Shown piece by piece: positions 32,688 through 42,309 of a stretch of 64,000 bases of DNA. Under the pieces are notes generated by a model that was given only the letters and a program-made list of their open reading frames with translations, was not told where the DNA came from and did not search any database. Within the stretch, counting starts at the first letter, position 1. Every line of letters starts with the position of its first letter. The stretch lies in contig JAGAZB010000009.1 in NCBI GenBank assembly GCA_017940255.1, positions 1 to 64,000 on the forward strand, written 5' to 3'. The position numbers were made by a program, and so were the translations under genes. The stretch comes from Treponema sp. GTDB lineage: Bacteria; Spirochaetota; Spirochaetia; Treponematales; Treponemataceae.

Positions 32688-32723
32688 TTGAAGAATACAC
32701 CTTTTTGAGGTAAACTTACCTCA
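32688..32723 (+). promoter_or_regulatory. thrC promoter with palindrome ending on the start codon
   Basis: TTGAAG (32688-32693), 17-bp spacer, TAAACT (32711-32716), then 6 bases to the ATG. The perfect palindrome TGAGGTAAACTTACCTCA (32706-32723) covers the -10 and the A of the ATG, so it may be a repressor site. Confidence 0.5.
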
Positions 32724-34027
32724 TGCAGTTTACCAGTACAAGAAATAATAATCTGAATGTGCCTTTTTCTCAGGCTGTGCGTGATTGTATTCCGTCTGAC
32801 GGAGGAGTTTTTATTCCTTCCCAGATTCAGGACATGCGCCGTTGGATTTACTATATTGATGAAACCACACCTTTTTCTTCAATTGCAGGCTCTCTTACTT
32901 CGGCATTAATGCACGAAGAATTTTCTCCAATTATTTGTGAAACTATCGCTACAGACGCCTTTCCAAACGAACCGATTGTAGCCCAGCTGGATGATAATCT
33001 TTTTTCACTTGAACTTTACCACGGTTTTACGGGCTCTCATAAAGATTACGGTGTTTCTTATCTTTGTTCTTATCTTGAATATACATTAACCCTTAAGGGC
33101 GGAAATGCAGTATTTTTAGATTATACACATGGCGGTTTGGGCTCACTTTTGGCCCGGGTTCTGAAGGGAAAAAAGCACCTTAAGGCCGTTTTAGTTTATA
33201 AAAAGGGTACTGTACGCGGTCTTGAAGATGAAGACTTGGTTTGGAACGGAGGAAACATTTACCCTGTAGAAATGGAAGGCTCCGAGGCCGAAATTAAAGC
33301 CGCTGTTGCCCAGGTTTTTCAGGATAGAGATTTTGTAGAACAGTTTGGACTCACTGTTGCAGATTCAACAAATGTATGTCGCCTTCTTGGTCAGATTTTC
33401 TTTTTCCCATATTCTTTTGCACAGATTAAAAGCAAGGTTTCTGGTGATATTTACTATGCTATGGGGCCGGATAATTACGGAACTTTGATGGCTGGTCTTT
33501 ACAGCTGGCGTTTTGCCCTTCCAGTAAGTGGTTTTTATATGCCTAGTTCCCCTGCTTTATATGCTGACCCAAAGGGAAATCCTGTTGTTTTGGATTCTAT
33601 GGTAGATGTGGATCACCGGGGAAGAACAAATCCTGTTTCTCCGGCTAATCTTGAGCGCCTGGAATCTTTCTTTCATGATAATCAGCTGATGATGCGCAAC
33701 TTTGTTTTCCCGGTTACAGTTTCTGAAAAACAGCGGGAGCAGGCCGCAAAAGAGCTTTATATGAAGTATGGGCTTTTCTCTTCTCCAGAAACAGCCGAAG
33801 CTTATGCGGTTATCCGTGAGCGGGGCCAGGAGTTGTTTGAAGAAGACGCAGCCTTTGTGCTTATCTCTCATAATCATCCGGCCCTTTCTGCAGATTACTG
33901 CCGCCACGTAATTGGCGAATCTCCAGAAATCCCTGAATCTATAAAAGCTTCTCTAAAACCAGTAGAGCTTGGCAAACCCGTACTTAGCAGCGTGGAAGAA
34001 ATTAAGGCGATTATTAAGAGCCTTTGA
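32723..34027 (+). CDS. thrC: Threonine synthase
   Basis: A 434-residue PLP enzyme converting phosphohomoserine to threonine. The opening MQFTSTRNNNLNVPFSQAVR and SDGGVFIP match the family; the PLP Lys is in LYHGFTGSHKDYGV, and MGPDNYGTLMAGLYS corresponds to the phosphate/substrate region. It is fairly divergent in the N-terminal half. No other threonine-pathway gene is adjacent. Confidence 0.85.
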   Translation: MQFTSTRNNNLNVPFSQAVRDCIPSDGGVFIPSQIQDMRRWIYYIDETTPFSSIAGSLTSALMHEEFSPIICETIATDAFPNEPIVAQLDDNLFSLELYHGFTGSHKDYGVSYLCSYLEYTLTLKGGNAVFLDYTHGGLGSLLARVLKGKKHLKAVLVYKKGTVRGLEDEDLVWNGGNIYPVEMEGSEAEIKAAVAQVFQDRDFVEQFGLTVADSTNVCRLLGQIFFFPYSFAQIKSKVSGDIYYAMGPDNYGTLMAGLYSWRFALPVSGFYMPSSPALYADPKGNPVVLDSMVDVDHRGRTNPVSPANLERLESFFHDNQLMMRNFVFPVTVSEKQREQAAKELYMKYGLFSSPETAEAYAVIRERGQELFEEDAAFVLISHNHPALSADYCRHVIGESPEIPESIKASLKPVELGKPVLSSVEEIKAIIKSL

Positions 34028-34059
34028 TACAGTTGTGCAAGACCGATTTTGAACTGAAG

Positions 34060-36039
34060 TTACAGATTGATTTTATACCCGACTCCGCGCACAGTTTCGA
34101 TTATCTTTTCGTTTTTAAGTTTTTGCCGCAGAAGTCTGATGTGAACATCCAGAGTGCGGCTTTCAATTTCTTTGTCATAATTCCATACTGCTTCTAGAAT
34201 TTCTTCTCTTGTAACAATTTCGCCCTTGTTTTTCATCAGAAGTGTAAGAAGTTCATATTCCTTTACGGCCAGCTGAATTTCGTTGCCGGATACAAACACT
34301 TTACGGCTCTTTGTGTTTATGATTACATTCTGCGCGCTTATAAGATTTTTTTCAGATCCATCAGATAAAAGGGATTCAGAAGGATTTGCGTGCAGGGCCT
34401 GAATTACACCAAAAACGCAGTCGCCGGCTTTTTCAATTTTGCGGACAATATCCATGTAATTAAGTTCCACTTTTACATTGCTGCCGTTTTCAATTCTTTT
34501 GCGACTGGCTTTTTTAAGTTCTCGTTTTGCCTTATCAATTTTGTCTTCTACTTCAGAAAGAAGTACCTTATCAATTTCTGAAAGTCCTAAGGCGATGTAA
34601 GTACAGGTCTGTTCGTAAAATAAGTGAACCTGTTCAAAATAAGAAACCAGTTCTGCAGTCTGATTTTTAAAAGATGAACCATCAGTTTCTTTTTTGAACT
34701 TGCAGACTGTGTGCATCATAGAACAGCATTCATCACTTAAATCTTCAAGATTTTGAACAATGGAAATCATTTGGGCAAGATTATTTCTGTCATTATGATT
34801 TGCAGAAGGGAGGCGGGAACATTTTTGCAAAAAGGAAGTGATTTCATTATTCATTTCGTCAATGTATTCTTCATGTGTGTTTATCTCTTCTATAAGATTT
34901 TCAAGGTTGCCTGATTTTTGACTAAGACTTTCGCCAAGATAATCCATCATTTCCATTACACGGCCAGACATTTTTGTAATTTCTTTTTGAATCTGAAAGC
35001 TATACAAATCTGCGCTGATATGATTTGAAGGAAGAATGACCGGCATTTTGTAATGGGCATCTTTTTCTTTCTGACTTTCGGGAATGAACTTTTCTGCAAG
35101 GCTTGCAATCTGTTTTACAAAAGGAAGGAAAATGAGGGTTGCAGAAATGTTAAAAACTGTATGAAGCATTGCAATGTGGGTTGTAATGTTTTCTGCAGGC
35201 TTTCCCGGAACAATAATATCTATCAGGCTCAAAAAAGGATGGAAGAAAAGTAGTGCCAGCAGAGTGCCTGTTACGTTGAAAGCCACATGAACTGCAGCTG
35301 TTCTTTTTGCATTTACGCTTGCTCCAAAAGAGGACATAACGGCATCAACTGTGGAACCGATGTTGCTTCCAAGTACCATTGCCGCTCCTAAATCCCATGA
35401 AAGGGAACCGTTGGCAGACATTGTCAGGACAATGGCGGTTGTGGCTGATGATGAATGGATAAGGGCGGTAAAGAAAATGCCGATTAAAACTCCCAGCAGG
35501 AGGCCCAGGCCGCCAAGTTTCTGGAAAGTTTGAAGGAAGGAAACTGATTCCGGCTTTAGATTCATAGCGGTTTTTAGAAGTCCCAAAGCCATAAAAAGAA
35601 GGGCAAAGCCCATAAAACAATCTGCAAAGTTATGAATCTTTAACTTCTTAAAATATTTTAGAATAAAACCAAAGCCAAAGAGGGGAATTGCCGCTGCTTC
35701 CATGCTGAAGGAAAAACCAAAAAGCGAAACAATCCAGGCTGTAACCGTTGTACCGATGTTTGCACCAAAAATAATTCCGATAGCCTGGGTAAGGCTTATG
35801 ATTTCTGCATTAACAAAACTCACCACCATTACAGTTGTTGCACCGGAAGACTGTATGATTGCCGTAACCGCAAGGCCAGTAAGAACTGCCGTAAATCTGT
35901 TCCCGGAAATTTTTCCCAGTAAAGATTGAAGACTATTTCCCGCACCTTTTTGAATTCCGTTAGAAAGCATTTCCATGCCGAAGAGCAAAAGGCAGAGAGA
36001 ACCAACAAATCCTAAAATCTGGCTAATTACAGTTATCAT
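34060..36039 (-). CDS. Na/Pi cotransporter-PhoU-winged helix fusion protein
   Basis: A 659-residue membrane protein with three parts. Residues about 1-310: duplicated Na_Pi_cotrans repeats with QSSGATTVMVV and HSSSATTAIVL motifs and the paired GANIGTTVTAW/LGSNIGSTVDAV blocks. Residues about 335-540: a PhoU-like helical domain. Residues about 560-659: a complete OmpR/PhoB-type winged helix (VKEYELLTLLMKNKGEIVTR, VHIRLLRQKL, TVRGVGYKI). There is no receiver domain. The frame is continuous with no stop or frameshift between parts. This would couple phosphate uptake, sensing and DNA binding in one polypeptide; that role is inferred. Confidence 0.88.
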   Translation of the reverse strand: MITVISQILGFVGSLCLLLFGMEMLSNGIQKGAGNSLQSLLGKISGNRFTAVLTGLAVTAIIQSSGATTVMVVSFVNAEIISLTQAIGIIFGANIGTTVTAWIVSLFGFSFSMEAAAIPLFGFGFILKYFKKLKIHNFADCFMGFALLFMALGLLKTAMNLKPESVSFLQTFQKLGGLGLLLGVLIGIFFTALIHSSSATTAIVLTMSANGSLSWDLGAAMVLGSNIGSTVDAVMSSFGASVNAKRTAAVHVAFNVTGTLLALLFFHPFLSLIDIIVPGKPAENITTHIAMLHTVFNISATLIFLPFVKQIASLAEKFIPESQKEKDAHYKMPVILPSNHISADLYSFQIQKEITKMSGRVMEMMDYLGESLSQKSGNLENLIEEINTHEEYIDEMNNEITSFLQKCSRLPSANHNDRNNLAQMISIVQNLEDLSDECCSMMHTVCKFKKETDGSSFKNQTAELVSYFEQVHLFYEQTCTYIALGLSEIDKVLLSEVEDKIDKAKRELKKASRKRIENGSNVKVELNYMDIVRKIEKAGDCVFGVIQALHANPSESLLSDGSEKNLISAQNVIINTKSRKVFVSGNEIQLAVKEYELLTLLMKNKGEIVTREEILEAVWNYDKEIESRTLDVHIRLLRQKLKNEKIIETVRGVGYKINL

Positions 36040-36093
36040 GATTTTAATGTACTATGAGTATAACTAAGAGTGCGTAAAAAATATAGCGGACTT

Positions 36094-36111
36094 ATGTTAA
36101 TTATATGTAAA
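36094..36111 (-). promoter_or_regulatory. PhoP-box-like direct repeat upstream of the Na/Pi fusion gene
   Basis: On the minus strand TTTACAT (36105-36111) and TTAACAT (36094-36100) form a direct repeat with an 11-bp period, matching the spacing of OmpR/PhoB-family sites and the TTAACA-type Bacillus PhoP box. It lies about 55 bases before the ATG. Confidence 0.45.
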
Positions 36112-36170
36112 TTTTGTGAGGCGAGTCAGTTTATTTATATCTTATTAGCACTGGTGTGTGCTTCTTTTTT

Positions 36171-39100
36171 TCATGCTTTTTTAGTTTGTTTGATTGCCCC
36201 GGTTGGCTTCTTAGCACTTTTCTTAACAGTCTTCTTGACAGTCTTCTTTTTGGTACTTTCTTTAGGTGCGAACTCTTTTAGAAGATTTTCACATTTGTAG
36301 GCTGCCTTTGTTTTTGCGGCGCAAAGTGTCTTATAAAGCTTAAAGATATCTGCTGTCTTTGCTGGCTTTGAAGCAAGAAGTGCAAGCAGTGTGAGTTTAT
36401 TCAGACTGTCATCGCTGACTTCTTTGTTAAACCACCAGATTTTATCAAAGCAGTTGGCACCGGCAAGAAGAGCACTGTACTTTCCGCTCATCAGAAGTTT
36501 TGTGATAGCGTATGGGTCTTCTGCTGGTGCTGCTGCCAGAATAAAGAGCTTTGTAAGATTCATGCGTTCATCATCTTTTGAAAGTTTTTCATCACGAAGA
36601 TATTCGTTCAACTTGCGGCCAAGGGCAAACTTTTCGCCAAGACCTTTTTCTGCAAGACTTCCAGTAAGCGCCCAGCACAAAAGAGTTTTTTCCAGGCGGG
36701 CATCTGCCTTTTCCATGAGTGCTGCAAAAGTTATTACATTGTTGTTTTTTTCAGATGGAGCACTTGCCTTGAGCAGGGCCTTCTGTAAATCTGCTGGAGC
36801 CTTTGTTTTTTTAGAAAGATTTTCATTGTGAATCTGGGCAAGCTTTTTAATGCGTGCTGCAACTTCTGAAAGTTCTTTCTTAGCATCAAGTTTGAGTTTT
36901 GAATCTGCAAACTTAGCGGCTGCTGTAAAGAATTCTTCTGCTTCTTCTGCGGCGTCTTCAAGTGCGGCAGTAAGTTTTTTTACAGAAATTTCTGCAGGCT
37001 TTTTAGCGGCGGCTGATTTTTTAGCAGCGGCAGACACTTTTGCATCGTCTGTATTTTCTGCGGAAGTGTCTAAAATCGGTTTGATTTTTTCGTAACCGAA
37101 TTCGCCAAAGAGTCTTCCCATTATCTTACTTGCATATTTATGAAGAGCGGCGTATAAATCCTTGTAAATAATTTCCTGCCATGCTGTTTCAATATCTTCG
37201 CAGCCGCGGCCGTTCAGATATTCACACAGAATCTTGTAGCGGTGGTCTGCCTGGTCGCTTACCTGGTGAACATTCAGATAAACCTGATATTCAAAACCGT
37301 TGAGCATTACAAACATACCTTTTTCGCAGATTTCGCTTGATTTGCGGACAAACCAGAGGCGACTTCTGTGTTCCTGGAAGATACAGTATTTGTCGTCTTC
37401 TGCGGTGAGGTTGAGGCCTTCGGAAATAGAGCGTGATTTCATCACAACTTCGTCGCCCTTACCAGTTTTTACTGCATAAGGGTCAGACTGTTTAATCCAT
37501 CCGTGTGCCTGATCATATTTATTATTATAGAAAACAATAGCTCTTTCGTTACCGGCCCCGTTTGAATAACAGAATACGTTTTCATTCACATGGCCGTCTT
37601 CCCATAAATCATAAAGAAGGAAGTTGTCTACGCCAGAGAAGAGGTAGCGTTTTTTCATCAGAGGGAAAATATCGTGCCAGTGGCGGTCCACCAGATACTG
37701 ACTCGGTTTTTCATCCTTGTAAGCCTTGGTGTATTCCATTCCGTATTTTTCAGTAAAGCCTTCAATCTGACCGTGGCCGAACATAGGAAGTCCCGGCATA
37801 GTAATCATCAGTGTGCAGACACCAAAATACTTGTCGCCGTCGCCAAACTGGGCAATGGCAGTTTCCTCATCTGGATTGTTCATAAAGTTTACATAGCGCT
37901 TCAAAACCTGAGGGTCAAAGGTGATTGTGTTTTTGATTGTGTCGCGGTACTTCTGGTTTTCCTCTTTCTTAAGCATGTTCATGAAGGCTGAATTGTAAAC
38001 GCGGTGCATTCCAAGGGTGCGCACAAAGTAACCTTCCATCATCCAGAAGGCTTCTGCCAGAAGAAGTGTGTCCGGGCATTCCTGGGCAACGCGGTCTACA
38101 ACTTCGCGCCAGAATTCGTTTGGAATTGCGTCGTTGAACTGCTGAGTTGACATTGAATACTCAGAACGTGAATAGATGTCTCCTCCGTGTCCAGGCTCCG
38201 GATACCAGAGGCGGCGGATAGATTTTTTTGCCAAAACCATGGCAGCATCAAAGCGGATGATTGGGAAGTTATGCGCAACGTGTAAGATTTCCTGCATAAC
38301 GGCTTCGCGGGCTGCCGGATTCAAGAAGTCTATCTGGGCAGTATCGTTCCATGGAAGGCCGGTACCGTCGTTTCCGTGGTAGATGTAGCGGGTATCGCCA
38401 GTCTGATTATCCACGCGCTTGAAAACTACAGAGCAGTCTTCCTTGCTGTAGTAGTGGTCTTCAAGATAGACGCTTGTGCGCGGGTCGTGAGAAAGGTTTT
38501 CGCCATTGAAGGTGTATTTGTAAGATGGTGGGTCACGACGCTGAACAAAATAGTCTGGGTGATTCATAACCCATTCGCCGTCCATACCAGTGTGATTAGG
38601 AACCATGTCTGATGCCAGACGGATTCCGCGCTGCCAGAGGCGGGCTCGAAGATTGTTCAGGGCATCCCAGCCACCAATATTTTCTGCGATGTTATAGTCG
38701 TAAAGAGAGTAGGCCGAAGCTGCTGCTTCCGGGTTTCCGCAAAGCTGTTTAATTCGTTTAGAAGCCTCGCTGCGGGACCATAAACCGATTAGCCAGAGGC
38801 CGGTAAAACCTTCGTCGCGCAGGCGGTCTAGTTCTGCATCTGGAATCTGGTCCAGACGGGTGATAGGGTAGCCGTACTGTTTTGTAAGCTGATCCAGCCA
38901 GACAAGAACGGTTTTTGCCATCAAAATTACATTTGGCATCCATTCGCTGTCGGCAGAAAAGCGTTCGTATTCATTCATCAGATTTTCAAAGCTGTAAGGC
39001 TGCATATCTGGAAGTTCACCGCCTCCAAAACCGTGCCAGGCAGCTTTTTCTTCTTCAGAAATTGTATCCATTCCGGCAAGAATTCGCTTGAGCCATTCAC

Positions 39101-39824
39101 CAAGGAATTTATCCCAGTATTTCTGCAGATATTCAAGCTGGCCGCGCAAACTATCAGGAGCAAAAACCTGTGGTTCGCGGAGCAGTGTGATTAAATCATG
39201 ATTAAAAGGACCAAAAACCGGCTGGCTGGCTGCATATTTTTGAATAGATTTCCAGCTTTTTTCATACAGTTTATTTTTTGCCAGTTCCTTGTCTGAAAAC
39301 ATAATCATAAAAGGTTCAAAGGCCTTGTTTTCATTTGCAAGGTGAAGAAGGACAAGCTCTTCAAGAGTCTGGGCGCGGTTAGTGCGTTCAACGCCGGTAC
39401 CTGCATCAAGCTCTGTGGCGGCAAGATATTCTTCTGGTCTTATTTTTTCTTTATAAACTGCAACCGGCGGAAATTCGCGGATAAAATCCAGCAGTAAGCC
39501 GTCTACAGAATCCCGACCGAATTCCTTATCCAGACTAGCGAGCAGGTCGTCCATAAAAGTGAGTACCTTGTCGCGGCGGTAAAGCATACACACATAATGA
39601 AGAATTTCATCAATCAAGCCCATCGCGTTGAGCTGACCGGCCGACAGTTTCTTGTTTTCTTCGCCGCGACTTTCAAACACATTGTTAATCAAAAGCTGAA
39701 AGGCGCGGACATTTTTCATGTTTGCGAAAATTACGTTTCCGCTTGAAGCAAAGAGTCCGCCGTCGAAATTACAAAGATCGCGTATCTTTTTTGAGATGTG
39801 AAATTCGTTGTGTGAAATTTTCAT
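36171..39824 (-). CDS. GH13 alpha-amylase-family glycosidase with long Ala/Lys-rich tail
   Basis: A 1217-residue alpha-glucan-active enzyme without a signal peptide, so cytoplasmic. After a helical N-terminal region of about 320 residues comes a GH13 barrel with all conserved regions: DMVPNHTG (I), IIRFDAAMV with the nucleophile Asp (II), LLLAEAF with the acid/base Glu (III) and FMNNPDEETA (IV). The C-terminal 300 residues are Ala/Lys-rich with KKSAAAKKPAE and a terminal run KKKTVKKTVKKSAKKP resembling histone-H1-like tails. It is followed 3 bases upstream by malQ in the same direction, so the two form a glycogen/maltodextrin operon. Confidence 0.85.
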   Translation of the reverse strand: MKISHNEFHISKKIRDLCNFDGGLFASSGNVIFANMKNVRAFQLLINNVFESRGEENKKLSAGQLNAMGLIDEILHYVCMLYRRDKVLTFMDDLLASLDKEFGRDSVDGLLLDFIREFPPVAVYKEKIRPEEYLAATELDAGTGVERTNRAQTLEELVLLHLANENKAFEPFMIMFSDKELAKNKLYEKSWKSIQKYAASQPVFGPFNHDLITLLREPQVFAPDSLRGQLEYLQKYWDKFLGEWLKRILAGMDTISEEEKAAWHGFGGGELPDMQPYSFENLMNEYERFSADSEWMPNVILMAKTVLVWLDQLTKQYGYPITRLDQIPDAELDRLRDEGFTGLWLIGLWSRSEASKRIKQLCGNPEAAASAYSLYDYNIAENIGGWDALNNLRARLWQRGIRLASDMVPNHTGMDGEWVMNHPDYFVQRRDPPSYKYTFNGENLSHDPRTSVYLEDHYYSKEDCSVVFKRVDNQTGDTRYIYHGNDGTGLPWNDTAQIDFLNPAAREAVMQEILHVAHNFPIIRFDAAMVLAKKSIRRLWYPEPGHGGDIYSRSEYSMSTQQFNDAIPNEFWREVVDRVAQECPDTLLLAEAFWMMEGYFVRTLGMHRVYNSAFMNMLKKEENQKYRDTIKNTITFDPQVLKRYVNFMNNPDEETAIAQFGDGDKYFGVCTLMITMPGLPMFGHGQIEGFTEKYGMEYTKAYKDEKPSQYLVDRHWHDIFPLMKKRYLFSGVDNFLLYDLWEDGHVNENVFCYSNGAGNERAIVFYNNKYDQAHGWIKQSDPYAVKTGKGDEVVMKSRSISEGLNLTAEDDKYCIFQEHRSRLWFVRKSSEICEKGMFVMLNGFEYQVYLNVHQVSDQADHRYKILCEYLNGRGCEDIETAWQEIIYKDLYAALHKYASKIMGRLFGEFGYEKIKPILDTSAENTDDAKVSAAAKKSAAAKKPAEISVKKLTAALEDAAEEAEEFFTAAAKFADSKLKLDAKKELSEVAARIKKLAQIHNENLSKKTKAPADLQKALLKASAPSEKNNNVITFAALMEKADARLEKTLLCWALTGSLAEKGLGEKFALGRKLNEYLRDEKLSKDDERMNLTKLFILAAAPAEDPYAITKLLMSGKYSALLAGANCFDKIWWFNKEVSDDSLNKLTLLALLASKPAKTADIFKLYKTLCAAKTKAAYKCENLLKEFAPKESTKKKTVKKTVKKSAKKPTGAIKQTKKA

Positions 39825-39827
39825 GTT

Positions 39828-41843
39828 TTACCTACTGGATATTTTTTTTATTTTGTTTATTAATTCCTGATTTTTACAAAGGTCTTCAAGCGTGCAAGGC
39901 AGGCGGTAAGTCCAGTTGAAGTTTGTTACTGTGCCCGGAACGTTGATTCTTTCGTCTGCAGAATTGTCCAGCCAGAGTGATTTATCCATATACAGGAAGT
40001 CCTGGAGTGGTGGAATAAACCACTGGCTTGCAGAAGTGGAAGAAGCCTGCAAGACTTTTTCTGCAATTTCTGGTGTAAATGGAGAATTTGCAGTTTCTTC
40101 GATCTTGTTTTCGTCACCAAAGTTTTCTGCATTTTCTTTAAGAAAGGCCTTTACGCTTTCTTTTTCATCATCCCACCACTGGCGCAGGGTGCTTGAATCA
40201 TGTACCGAAGTTGTTGTAACCGAAAGTGGTGTGTAATCAGCAAATGGAACATAAGGCTGTCCTTCTTTGCTCCATTCTCGGCACCAGCGCACAACCCGTA
40301 AGCCCAGAATCTTGTGGGCGTCCATTGTTTTTGGAACACATTCAATATTTACGCCAAGGTCTTCGCCGCACGGAATCATTTTTACAGCCTTTGTGATTGC
40401 TTCAAAAATCTCGTCGGCCTGCTTTTTCCAGAGCTTTTCGTTTTTCTTATTCAGCTCTTCAAAGCATGCTGTAAGGGCTTCTTTTTCCTTTTCGTTCAGA
40501 CTACCCCAGGAAGTAGACTGTCCGTAAGTCCAGAGCGGAACGTATTTGTTTTTTGCAATTTCAATCAGAGTGCGGTTGCTCCAGTAATCTTCCAGAACTT
40601 TTTTTATTCTAGGAAGAGCTTCCGGCGCGCACAGATCTGTTAAATCTGCCTGCTCAATCATCTTTGAGCCAGTTACAGCCGGCGCAAAACGCCAGAGTTC
40701 TTCGCCGTCAATCTTGTTGCAGAAGATGGCAAGAATTTGATGAGCCTTGTCGTGATTCCAGGTAATGTCTTCAATCACACTTGTTGGAATATGTGGCTGC
40801 GAAAGCCAGCGGATTCGGTCATCATCAAAACCAAGCTCGTAAAGCTCAGTCTTTTTTATAGAAGCATAAGGCTCTGTGTGGCCGTTTAAGGCATTCAAAT
40901 CTGCTTCTGGAATTGCCCAAATGCGGAAGAAACCAAGTATATGGTCCAGGCGGTAAGCATCATAATATTTTGAAGCATTTTTAAGGCGGTCCTTCCACCA
41001 GCTGTAATCATTTTCTTTAAGATTTTTCCAGTTGTAGGTAGGGAAGCCCCAGTTCTGGCCGCTTGGATTGTCACCGTCGGCAGGAGCCCCCGCACGCAAA
41101 TCCTGATTGAAAACTTCAGGGTAAGCCCAGGCGTCTGCAGAGTCTTCATTCATCAAAATTGGCATGTCGCCTTTAAGCAAAAGGCCTGCTTTGTGCACGT
41201 ATTCAACAGCCCCGCGGAACTGCTCGTCTGCAATCATCTGGCACCAGGCATAAAAAAGATGTTCCTTCTTAAAAGCCTTTTTGTGCCATAGGGCAGAAAT
41301 TTCTTCCTTACTTTTGATGCGGTCTGTATCAAGCCAGCTCTTCCATGAAGCCTGCATGTAATTCCATTTTAGATTTTTATAAACCGCGTAATCTTTTACC
41401 CAGTTGTTTGCGCGAATCCACTTAGAAAGCTCCTCTCCAGGCTCGCCGGTTTTTCCTTCATCAGTAGAGTCATAAATCATCTTGAGGAGGTCATTTTTGC
41501 CGTTCAAAATAGCGTCGTAGTTGTAACGCAGCGCATATTTCTGGCCTTTGACAAAATCATCATAGGCCTTTTGAAATTTGGCGTCGTCCTTATAAAGCGC
41601 GTCAAAGCCCGGCACCTCGCTGATGCGGATATAAATTGGATGCAAAGCAAAAGCAGAAAGTCCGCTGTAAGGCGAACTCTGAGTTCCTGTATCATTTACC
41701 GGCAAAAGCTGAATAATCGAAATGCCCGAAGCCTTGCAAAAATCTGCAAAGGGTTTAAGGTCGCTAAACTCACCAATTACTGAATTATCTTTAGTATAAA
41801 GGGCACCAAGCGGAACCGCTACGCCCGTAAGTTTCTTTTTCAT
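39828..41843 (-). CDS. malQ: 4-alpha-glucanotransferase (GH77)
   Basis: A 671-residue amylomaltase that disproportionates maltodextrins in the cytoplasm. Conserved blocks are SSPYSGLSAFALHPIYI, the nucleophile Asp in YRLDHILGFFRIWAIPE, the acid/base Glu in GEDLGVN and the third Asp in TTTSVHDSSTLRQWW. It is first in an operon with the GH13 enzyme (3-base gap). Confidence 0.93.
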   Translation of the reverse strand: MKKKLTGVAVPLGALYTKDNSVIGEFSDLKPFADFCKASGISIIQLLPVNDTGTQSSPYSGLSAFALHPIYIRISEVPGFDALYKDDAKFQKAYDDFVKGQKYALRYNYDAILNGKNDLLKMIYDSTDEGKTGEPGEELSKWIRANNWVKDYAVYKNLKWNYMQASWKSWLDTDRIKSKEEISALWHKKAFKKEHLFYAWCQMIADEQFRGAVEYVHKAGLLLKGDMPILMNEDSADAWAYPEVFNQDLRAGAPADGDNPSGQNWGFPTYNWKNLKENDYSWWKDRLKNASKYYDAYRLDHILGFFRIWAIPEADLNALNGHTEPYASIKKTELYELGFDDDRIRWLSQPHIPTSVIEDITWNHDKAHQILAIFCNKIDGEELWRFAPAVTGSKMIEQADLTDLCAPEALPRIKKVLEDYWSNRTLIEIAKNKYVPLWTYGQSTSWGSLNEKEKEALTACFEELNKKNEKLWKKQADEIFEAITKAVKMIPCGEDLGVNIECVPKTMDAHKILGLRVVRWCREWSKEGQPYVPFADYTPLSVTTTSVHDSSTLRQWWDDEKESVKAFLKENAENFGDENKIEETANSPFTPEIAEKVLQASSTSASQWFIPPLQDFLYMDKSLWLDNSADERINVPGTVTNFNWTYRLPCTLEDLCKNQELINKIKKISSR

Positions 41844-41852
41844 AGCCCATAT

Positions 41853-41858
41853 ATTATA
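41853..41858 (-). promoter_or_regulatory. Extended -10 box for malQ
   Basis: Minus strand TATAAT preceded by TGT (extended -10), 9 bases before the malQ ATG. No clear SD, so the leader would be only about 2-3 nt. Confidence 0.45.
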
Positions 41859-41898
41859 ACACGGAATTTCTAAAATAGATTATAAAATATCAAGTTTT

Positions 41899-42300
41899 TT
41901 ACCACATCAATTGAAGTCCGTTTTCTTCGTATTGCTGGAACTTTTCATCTTTGCTGATTAAAACAAGGTCATTACGTATGGCCTGTTGAATGAGCATTCG
42001 GTCAAAAGGGTCGTGATGGTTTTCTTTAAGAGGAATCTGGCTGATGCTTACGTAGTCGTAGGTTTGAGGGTCTAATATTGTGAAGTTTAATTGTTTTGCA
42101 ATGTGAGGTAGTTGAAGTACGTTGATTCCATGTAATTCAAGCTTTTTAGACTGAACTTTTATTGCAATTTCCCAAAAACTCATTGAACTGATATAAACTG
42201 TATTATTTTCATCTTCAAGAATTTCAAAAGTCTTTTTGGGAATCTTCTTTGTGTCCATAAGAGCCCATATGAAAACATGTGTATCTATTAAATATTCCAT
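41899..42300 (-). CDS. vapC: PIN-domain toxin (VapC family)
   Basis: A 133-residue predicted ribonuclease toxin. PIN acidic residues are visible in YLIDTHVFIW (Asp6), SSMSFWEIAIK (Glu) and HHDPFDRMLIQQA (two Asp). It is downstream of its antitoxin gene with a 9-base gap. Confidence 0.9.
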   Translation of the reverse strand: MEYLIDTHVFIWALMDTKKIPKKTFEILEDENNTVYISSMSFWEIAIKVQSKKLELHGINVLQLPHIAKQLNFTILDPQTYDYVSISQIPLKENHHDPFDRMLIQQAIRNDLVLISKDEKFQQYEENGLQLMW

Positions 42301-42309
42301 AAAGTGCTC

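Noticed and set aside
36391..37095. Plus-strand open frames of 146 and 81 codons across the GH13 gene
   Set aside because: They are antisense shadows of the Ala/Lys-rich tail with no start signal or family resemblance.
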